Assembly: GCA_946894095.1 (NCBI GenBank) | Contig: OX335655.1 | Coordinates: forward strand, 17,732,001-17,796,000 | Source of the DNA: Incurvaria masculella | Taxonomy: Eukaryota; Arthropoda; Insecta; Lepidoptera; Incurvariidae | DNA: 64,000 nt | Direction: 5' to 3' | Shown here: positions 56,031-64,000 of the stretch, piece after piece | How the letters are laid out: every line of letters begins with the position of its first letter | Position numbering within the stretch: the first letter of the stretch is position 1 | Notes under the pieces: model-generated | What the model was told of the DNA's origin: nothing | Databases searched by the model: none | Seen by the model: the letters and a program-made list of their open reading frames with translations, nothing else | Translations under genes and position numbers: made by a program

Positions 56031-57182
56031 ACGACCCCCCAAACTGGACGAACTACTAGGAGAATATTCAACAACAGTATTTAGATCCGACTTAGGAAAA
56101 ATACCCAACTACCGAGCTCATTTACATCTTAAGGATAACACGCAACCTATATTCATAAAAGCTCGACGCATACCGTATGCCTTAAAAGAAAAGGTTGATA
56201 AGGAAATTGAACGACTATGTGAAGCAGGAGTCACCAGCAAGGTAGATCACTCAGATTGGGGCACCCCAATCGTACCAATCGTGAAACCAAACGGTAGCAT
56301 TCGACTTTGTGCAAACTACAAAGTCACTCTTAACAAAGTCATCAAGGACGAACAATACCCCATTCCTATAATAGAGGATATATTTACAGAAATGAACGGA
56401 GGTAAATACTTCTGTACCTTAGATATTACCCAGGCCTACCTCAATATGGAAATGGATGAAGAAAGTGCCCTTTGATGTTTGGAATCAAAGTAGCACCGAG
56501 CCTTTGGCAGAAATTGATGGACCAACTACTTCAGGGACTAGACGGAGACAAATGCTTTTTTGACGATATTATTATTCAAGGAGCCTCAGAAGATCAACTT
56601 TTAACTCGATTGAAACAAGTCTTACAGCGACTTAAAGAAAGTAACCTTCGCCTTAACAAAGATAAAAGCAATTTTTTTAAAAGTAACATTAACTACCTTG
56701 GACACACAATTGACAAAGACGGTTTGCATAAAAACCAAGACAAAAAAAAGGCAATAATGAATACGGAAAGACCTACTAATGTAAACGAACTACGAACCTT
56801 CTTAGGGATGGCAAATTACTACCACAAATTTATACCGAACCTTTCATCTATAACGAGCTCCCTAAATCAATTATTAAAGAAAGAGAAAGATTTTATCTGG
56901 ACGTCTAAATGCGAAGACAGTTCCAATAACATTAAGAATGAAATTGTGAGTGGAAGAGTTCTCATACATTTCGACCCAAGTAAGCCGCTAATACTAGCCA
57001 CTGACGCTTCACCAACAGGATTAGGAGCTGTCCTGTCGCACAAATTACCAGATGACTCAGAAAGACCAATCGCCTTTGCATCAAGATCACTTTCATCCAG
57101 CGAAAAGAAATACAGTCAAATTGATAAGGAAGCCACGGCCTTACATCAATTTTTCACCCGCATCAGACGTTACCACCTCTGA
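56008..57182 (+). pseudogene. Mag-like reverse transcriptase and RNase H
   Basis: RT begins PPKLDELLGEYSTTVF, continues with GSIRLCANYK and FCTLDITQAYLNM (first catalytic Asp). The chain is broken at 56470 by a small deletion that removes the block before FGIKVAPSLWQ and shifts frame. The catalytic pair is present as FFDDI (about 56556-56570). RNase H starts ILATDASPTGLGAVLSH (about 56990-57040) and includes SQIDKEATAL. It is cut short at a TGA, 57180-57182. Dead copy. Confidence 0.88.
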
Positions 57183-58041
57183 GCACAATGAGATTATTCC
57201 ATTATGCACATTTCTTATCAGGATTCAACTACGATGTTGAATACATACTGGTCCCTGGCAAAGACTACACATCGATTTTGCGGGCCCAATCCTAGGACAG
57301 CAACTTCTAAAAATTGTAGACGCTTTCACAAAGTGGGTCGAAGTTTTCCCAACAAAAACTATCACAAGTTCCTGGTGCATCCTTAAACTGAAGGAATTGT
57401 TTGGCACATTCACCATACACGTTGGTATCTGATAACGGACGGCAGTTTGTGTCTCAAGAATTACCTCTCCAACTGTGACACACAAGACGTCTGCGCCGTA
57501 CCACCCAGCCACCAACGGTCAAGCAGAACGGTACGTGCAAACCATTAGGAAATCACTACGCGCAATGGCAGGGGATAAAGGCGATCTTAAAGATAAACTC
57601 CTTGTTCTAAAGACCAGACTCCGACGTACACCAAGTCAGAACGGATCGACTCCCTATGAACTGATGTTCAGTCGAGATGTAAGAACAAAGTTGCACGTCA
57701 TGTTCAGAGATCCGTCCCCACCGAAGACGTCCATATCGAACAATACTACTCCTCCTACCCGGGCATATACAGTAGGCGACCGAATACAGGCGAGGGCTTA
57801 CTCCGACCCGAAAATACGATGGGAATTCGGCACGATAGTACGCCGGCTAGGTCGACTACATTATGAAGTGAAGACCGATGGGGGAACCTTGTGGCGCAGG
57901 CATCTGGAGCAGTTGCTGCCGGCTCCAAGAGTGCAGCAGCCAGGAATCGCCGCGGAGGACTGTTATATACTGGCCACGCACAATCCAGACATGGGAAGTT
58001 TAGAGAAATGTCACCTATCTTGCATTACAAAATGTCAATGA
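57183..58041 (+). pseudogene. Mag-like integrase remnant
   Basis: After the RNase H break, shifted frames give a core piece with IVDAFTKWVEVFPTK (about 57314-57360). Then comes APYHPATNGQAERYVQTIRK (about 57493-57550) with the last catalytic Glu, an RTPSQNGSTPYELMF block, and a C-terminal chromatin-end-like SH3 fold region with RWEFGTIVRRLGRLHYEV. The end of RNase H, the zinc-binding part of integrase and the first core Asp are deleted or unreadable. Confidence 0.85.
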
Positions 58042-58079
58042 AAATAAAATCGTTTTCTCCTCAAATTGAGTTTGCAACA
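57961..58079 (+). repeat. Mag-like 3' LTR
   Basis: TGTTATATAC to GCAACA. Target duplication GTAAC follows. Confidence 0.9.
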
Positions 58080-58377
58080 GTAACCTAAATCGTCTATAAC
58101 TACGAAATGCAACCAAAGATTTGTTCAGTTTTTGTATTGCTAAGCAAGTATGTACTGATACTTTTATGCTTCGTCATTTGCATCCATTTACCTTATCATA
58201 TATATTTTTTGTCACCATAACTACTTTTTCAGGCGCCTTATCTACGTAACGCAACCACTTGGAACAGGCAGACTGACACATTTCGCTTCAGAGGGTTGGT
58301 CTTTATCCCTTGAACCCAGTTTCAGCCATTTACGTTATCGTTACCATTTTTGTCGCGACCTCCTAGTCTATCAAGCC

Positions 58378-59213
58378 TACGATATCTTTTAGTTGTCACG
58401 AATCTTTAGTCAACCTAATGAATGAATGAATCAACCTTTATGAACAAAAGCCGAAGAGAAGTTTGCGCTCTTGAATAATTTCAACTAAATTGTTGTTACA
58501 TTATATGGTATGGCGCCTCCACCAATGTGGTGAAATTACCTTAAACTTGGGGTCGGAGCTCTGGTAATCGGAATGAAACACCTGGATCTTTTGACTTAAT
58601 TTATATTCAATTATTAAAGAAGCTAATAATAATAAGGAATTATTAAAATGTACTCGTAAAGAAAAACTACCTTTTCTTTGCTAGATGTCGCGAGTGACAG
58701 AATAAAAATAAGCTCTATTTATGAAATAGACCTTTTTAACAATAATTATTAATCGCCAGGAATATCTGGCGACAATATCTTTCAATAAACCTAACGTAAT
58801 TTTACTAATTCAACACAATCAAATCTAACCTAATCGAACTTTGTCCAATAATAGTCTTGTAAAATCACAATGGTTCTAGTATTGATGTAAGAATTAGAAA
58901 CGATTGAAACAATCATTTGTAAAAAATATTTTTTTCTAGAGTAATCATAGACAACAATTACTGCACGGCAACTGAGCCACAATTATTTCTTCATCTCTCA
59001 AAAAAAAATGTATTTTTGTATTCATTGCTAGTAAGTAAGTAGGCAGTCGGAGCTTGCAAACCGAATATTTTGACTACCCTGAATTGAAACATATTTTTAT
59101 AAACAATTTTATAAACATATTATAAAAAACTGGTTTAAGCGAATGGAATACATAAAATAAATAGTAATTTTAGTTTCATAATTATTTGTTTATTTTCGAA
59201 CGGTAAGACTTAA
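58378..59213. other. AT-rich spacer
   Basis: (AATG)n at 58417-58430. A short hairpin CGCCAGGAATATCTGGCG lies at 58753-58770. No gene recognised. Confidence 0.4.
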
Positions 59214-60040
59214 ATGGCAGCCCATTTCGTCTGGGTTCAAATTCTCGCCCCGGTTATGCACCACTTTCTTTCTCTTTCTGAGTTTGATAGTGCATTTCAT
59301 TACGTATACGAGAGTTTCTATGGTTCGGAACCCATGTTAAACTGTAGGTCCCCTTACTCTACTAGGTGGTAGGGTTAATAATAAGCACGCCCAGATTCGT
59401 ACCACCGCATTGTGTTAAGGGCCTGGTACTAGCCAAATCGCAAAGTTAGACGAGGCACCCCAAGTTAACTAACTAAGTCTGACGATTATAAGTGTCATTC
59501 TTACAATATATGATTCCTTGTCTAGGAATTGAATTATTTTCGTTAATGTATGTTTCCTTTTTCTATACAAAATAAATTGCGGAAACGGTGTCCATTTCCG
59601 AACTTTTTTGACTAAATGTAGAAATCTAAAAGCAAATGGATTTTTTTTTTTATGCATATATGCTGTTTTTGCTTATATCTAGAAATCGAATTACTTTCAG
59701 ATTTCTAATGAGAAAAATCAACTTTTTTATTTTTATTATTATTTAAATAAATGATGGAATAAAAAAATATTAACAATCCATTATCAGTCTGGAGTTCTAT
59801 TTGGATTTGCTGAAGCGTTTCACTACATATTATTACATTTGTTATAAAGTGCATTTGTATGGCGCGAGTAGTTGGCTAGTCCTAGCGCCTTAAACTATGG
59901 TCAAAGCGGCAACGAAAAACTGTCCTTGTTTTGCATCCAGTTCAATGCAGGCGTGCTCACAAAGTGAAGGTCCTGGCATGGCACCTAATTCCTTCGGTAA
60001 TGTGGCGTATTGGGCTAACATCTTAACGGTAATTGTATGG
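59214..60040 (+). mobile_element. SINE family S, split by a TTAA-flanked MITE
   Basis: Head and body 59214-59414 (GGGTTCAAATTCTCG; TACTAGGTGGTAGGGTT); 3' half 59894-60040 (GGTCAAAGCGGCAACGAAAA; AGGTCCTGGCATGGCACC). Order and spacing match the full copy at 36569 once the insert is removed. Confidence 0.85.
59419..59889. mobile_element. MITE GGGCCTGGTACTAGCC, 471 bp, TTAA flanks
   Basis: Ends GGGCCTGGTACTAGCCAA and, inverted, GGCGCTAGGACTAGCCAA. TTAA lies at 59415-59418 and 59890-59893. No coding frame. The SINE on both sides proves the insertion. Confidence 0.85.
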
Positions 60041-63000
60041 TATTTGAAATGAAATGAGATATACGCATGGTAATGAAGCCTGAAGCAACACAGTTCCAGG
60101 ACATTTCTAATTCAGTGACCGTTGCGCCCGTGTCTACCGATCGATGAGGCGTCCTCACGCGTGGCTCCACAGGCTCGATGCACCCCGTGTGCATTGAATG
60201 AACTATGCTGCATCACTTTGAAGTGGCTGCGAATTCAATTATGTGCGGTTGGGTGGTTCCTGAACACTCGTTTGACTTCAAAGAAAAATTTTAAGTTATT
60301 TAGATCGCTTCGCTTATTGCGAACGGAGAACGGTTTCACACGAATATGTACCTGTAATATTATATTAAAAAGTATGTGTATACGTTTGTTAAACCATTTT
60401 AAGAATACATGCTTTCTCGCCATTATTTTTGTCATTTCGTCCTTTTTACTGAATAGTTCACTGAATAAAAAAAACCTCGTTAATCGTTTCCGTTTATAAT
60501 AACACATATAATGTGTATTCTTGGTGAAATTACAGGTAAATAGTAAGATTTACGTTATATATCTACATACACATGCTAAGAAGAAAAGAAAGAGGAGTAT
60601 ATAGGTAAAACGTATTGTTTTTATTTATTTTAAGTATGTGTGAACACATTATGTCGCCTATATGTCCTTTATAAATCTTAATAGTGAACCTGTACAGAAC
60701 CATCTTACATCAAAATGTTAGGTATTTTCAAACGAATTTAGTAACATGCGTTATATTGCCCAGTAATATTATAACCGCCATATAATGATGGTATGTTCAA
60801 TGTATTGCAGTCCGATAGGCATAGGCGTTCAATATTATAATTAAACATTTATTATCACAGAAATATCTGGATATATGAATTTAAGGTGGGCCTGTAAGCA
60901 TCAGAAAATTTCACCTCCGATACGAACGTAGTTTAGTAATAATTAGAAAACCACTGTTCCAATTTACTTGTTATTTGGTTGGCAAGAGATATCTGTCCCT
61001 GCATGTTTATTCGGTTAATTTATCCTGAGTTAAACCACAAAGAAAATAAAATTAGAATAAACATTATCTATTTGCTTTCATTTGATTTGGTTTGGATTTA
61101 AAAAAAACTAAAACGTAACATACAGTATAACGTGGAATCTGAACCACGAACGAGGAGTCCCTCTTAGATATGCACGGGAAGAAATGTAGTGGTCCCAATC
61201 GTATTATTTTTACGTGCAGGAACGCACACAGCACAAACATGCAGGAAAAAATCATACAAGCTGTATCAAGGTCGCCTGCTGCTTGAAACCCTAGAAGGAG
61301 CCCTCAGTACTCATCACAGTTTCCACGCCATTAACTTCGAAACGCTTCGCCAAATTCAATAAACAGATCGGCTTCCGATAATACAATTTGTCGCACGGAC
61401 GACGGCATAGTCGGAGCCTAAAGGAAATTAATGAAGAATCTGGACGTCTCTACCCCTCACCTACCGCGCCGCCGCCGCCGCCGGGGAAACAGGGCGGTCT
61501 CCTTTGTCACGGCGTTTCTTTAATTGTCCGATTACGAACGGAGGGGTGATCGTAATTTCACTGTTCGTGAAATTGTAACTTTTCTTTATATCGGAGAGAT
61601 CTAAGCAAGCGCGGATCCACGGGAGTCCTATGCCTGAGCAATTTTGAAGCAAGGCATGCCATTATCCCTTCTTAGAGGGCGAACCTTTACCCTGCCAAAT
61701 CTGGCGAGAAAAGGAATAGGGGTCCTCCGCGCTACATGATTCGGTTGGAGGCGTCATCACGCGCGTCGCCATCGCAGCTGGCATGCTGATGTGAGCTGCT
61801 ACGAAACGTGGGCCTTATGTTGACCAACACACCAAAGCACTCACAACACAAGTGGTCTTGGAAGAGGGCACAACTACTACATAACCCACCAGCATCTTGG
61901 TGGCAGAAGGCCACCAAATTTCTTAATAAAATTTAATTTTTATTTTAATGTGTATATTTTTTATAAAACTTTTATAGAATAAATTTCCACAACATTGCCT
62001 TTTACAGCACAACAAGCAATTCTCTCTTATGTCTATTTCCCCCGGCACATGGCTGAGGCGTAAGGAACATTACAATTGTGTATGTCACAATTTGACAGCT
62101 ACGTCCAAGGACGACTTTGCTTTATTTCCTGGATATTTGGTAAGGGGGAAGGCAAGGACCTCTCTCCATGCAGCGTAAACTCTCAATAGTTTGTAAAGCC
62201 TTTATGCGAGCGAGAAATTCGCTGCATGACCTCTCCAAAATCGCTGCATTGCCTTTTCTGGTCATCCGAAAGTCCTCGCATAAGCTTTTTTTAGTTATTC
62301 CAAAATCCTGAACCCGCCTGATTCTAAGTGTTTTTTTGCGGTTTGTTTTGGGGTTGTCTACCACCTCAAGAGGTAGCAACTAACCCCATTTAAGGCTTTT
62401 TAGTTGGTTAGTTATGTTAGCAACAACCTTTTTACATCTTGACCAGTTCACGAATCTGTCTCAGTGACACCCAGAAAACCTAAGGCACCTGCAAAACCTT
62501 GTGCACACGAACGTTTACAAACATTGATTAATAGGCGAGCAACTTTAAAAGACAATAAAGAATAAAAAAACAATGACGAGCAATGAGTACATAAAAAGGA
62601 AGAAACGACAACATAAAATTCCGCAGACTTATGAGAAAAATACAAAACTATTTACCAGAACAAGTTTAGCGGCAAAAATGTGCTGAAATACCGAAATCCG
62701 GACCATCTCTGTGAATAGCTAAGAAGAATATTTGGAAATATGTATGTTTCTCACTAAAATAATGTTTGCTTTCGAAAAACGAACACGCTGACATTTTGTC
62801 TGTGCCAAAAACAATGCTTCGCTCGAGGTTGAAACAGGGGAATGTGTATCTACATTTATTCCGATTATACCGTGCTTTGCTTTTACTCGACACTGGCAGA
62901 AATACGCAAAACTCAAGCGTGATTGCCAAAAAGGCTAATCCACCAGCCTGGTGTGAAGCCCTTTAAAGAAGAAGAAGAAGAAGGGAAAGTGTATTATTCG

Positions 63001-64000
63001 CGCGCATACCTGTTATTTATATCATTCGCAGGCGATATAGAGAAAACAATTATCGAGTATGTGAATATGGATGTGGAGAGATGAAAAGGTGGGTCAGTTC
63101 TTGAGACCCAAGGCTGCGCAGCTGCTCTCCTCTTGTCGTGATTTGAATGTTGTATATGTGTTAACTCGCTGGGAAACTTCGTTAGTGCGATATAGACTTC
63201 ATGTCTAGCGAGTAGCGCCATCTAGCGCCACGTTTACTAGCTTCTATGCATCTGTTTGTTGATGTATGGCATGTGAAACTAGCAGCTCTCAGTAGTGGGC
63301 GCTAGGTCGCTACATGGAGAGCCGATTCGACCTTCGATGGGGCTCCCTTCGTGACTTCCCTGGCTAATAATTTAGCAAGGAAAAAAAAATATCTGAGCCT
63401 TCCCGATAACGTTGAATCGTCTAATTGATAAACATCCCTTTTTCTTTCTCGCCATTCGCTTCTTAGAAATAACTCCCTTCTGCCGAATGGAAAAGTTTTT
63501 TTTCCTTTTTCGAAGTTTTTATAGTAAGCCGCTTCGGGGAAATGATAAGAGAGTTCCCGGCGGGCTTTTAAGAGGCGTCGGTGGCCTAGCAGCGAAAATA
63601 GAAGAGATCAAAATGCCTTTAGGCAATTCACTCAATATGTATCGATAGACAAACCGCGTGGAACTTGGAACACTGGTTCTATTTATCGAAATTTTACATT
63701 TACCATACAAAAATTACCCTACAAGGCAAGCATTATGTGTTCTTCTGTCATAAAATCCAACATCTTTCTGTCTGTCTGTTTGGTTACAACTTCACAACAG
63801 AAATGAATGTTGACTGTATTATCATAAAGATTGCTTTTTCCCTTCAATAATTTAATTATGATTACAATATTATAATATCTACACTAAAAGCCACGACTTG
63901 ATGAGTGTATTTCACTTGTTTGTTGCATATTCTATTTGATTTCACTATTATGTTTTTTACAATGTTTATTTATGCTGTGAATTTAGTTTCTTATTCCGGC
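60041..64000. other. Spacer to the window end
   Basis: No recognised gene. (GCC)n at 61470-61482, (GAA)n at 62968-62985, and a small foldback with AGCGCCATCTAGCGCC and GGGCGCTAGGTCGCTAC at 63210-63314. Short open frames have no domains. Confidence 0.4.

Larger units (their letters stand above)
54020..58079 (+). mobile_element. Mag-like Ty3/Gypsy LTR retrotransposon, degenerate
   Basis: Seen: 119-bp LTRs (54020-54138 and 57961-58079) with TG start; GTAAC at 54015-54019 and 58080-58084. The primer site TGGCGACGAGGATG at 54139-54152 is the exact complement of the tRNA-Ser(GCT) 3' end as I recall it. Gag, protease, RT, RNase H and integrase follow in Gypsy order. Known: Mag elements of moths have unusually short LTRs and a tRNA-Ser primer. 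Broken by a nonsense codon, frameshifts, a 308-bp insertion and a deletion, so inactive. Confidence 0.93.
53745..58377 (+). mobile_element. CCGGGAGGTCACGAC element split by the Mag-like retrotransposon
   Basis: Left half 53745-54019, right half 58080-58377. The pieces join at GTAAC to give the sequence seen undisturbed in the copy at 20371. Right end GTCGCGACCTCCTAG. Confidence 0.85.

Overview
This is a eukaryotic, intron-containing, AT-rich window that is mostly transposable-element debris. The organism is almost certainly an insect and most probably a moth or butterfly. The evidence is family knowledge only: RTE-type LINE fragments, a Mag-like Ty3/Gypsy element with a 119-bp LTR and a tRNA-Ser(GCT) primer site, a BEL/Pao element, a Penelope-like RT fragment, many MITEs, and the dispersed repeat carrying GGGTTCCGTACC and ACTCGCACTTGGCC. 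I cannot name the species. No bacterial operon, CRISPR array or virus gene is present.

One convincing host gene is visible. It is a three-exon cytochrome b561-family transmembrane oxidoreductase on the minus strand (44747-49298, 276 aa), with clean GT-AG introns in phase and the four haem-ligand histidines expected of the family. Its first intron carries a TTAA-flanked MITE and a palindromic tRNA-like element. A possible lone exon (8474-8698, +) ends in a good splice donor but is unrecognised.

Layout. 1-3.1 kb: a Penelope-like RT remnant abutting two RTE fragments. 3.4-6.0 kb: two long inverted-repeat elements, the second containing a Harbinger element with TTA target duplications. 6.2-6.6 kb: an exact 140-bp tandem array. 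8-12 kb: a possible promoter and exon, then SINEs. 12.0-13.7 kb: a truncated MITE, then an inverted MITE dimer interrupted by a 173-bp perfect palindrome with a tRNA cloverleaf in each arm. 14.3-19.9 kb: an internally deleted BEL/Pao element with one intact 1338-codon ORF. 20-30 kb: MITEs, SINEs and AT-rich spacer. 31.0-32.5 kb: a short non-autonomous LTR element. 32.6-43.4 kb: SINEs, MITEs, a 120-bp satellite and a possible solo LTR. 44-49.3 kb: a LINE remnant and the b561 gene. 53.7-58.4 kb: a Mag-like Gypsy element inside a MITE and itself interrupted by a 308-bp insert. 59.2-60.0 kb: a SINE split by a TTAA-flanked MITE. The rest is AT-rich spacer.

The most unusual signal is a pair of elements, near 13.1 kb and 46.2 kb. 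Each begins with a long palindrome at its 5' direct repeat, carries tRNA-like sequence, ends in an unpaired tail of about 40 nt, and is flanked by 13-bp direct repeats. This looks like one class of palindromic tRNA-bearing insertion. A second pattern is that two unrelated LTR elements have LTR pairs that are identical over most of their length and divergent only at the U5-side end.
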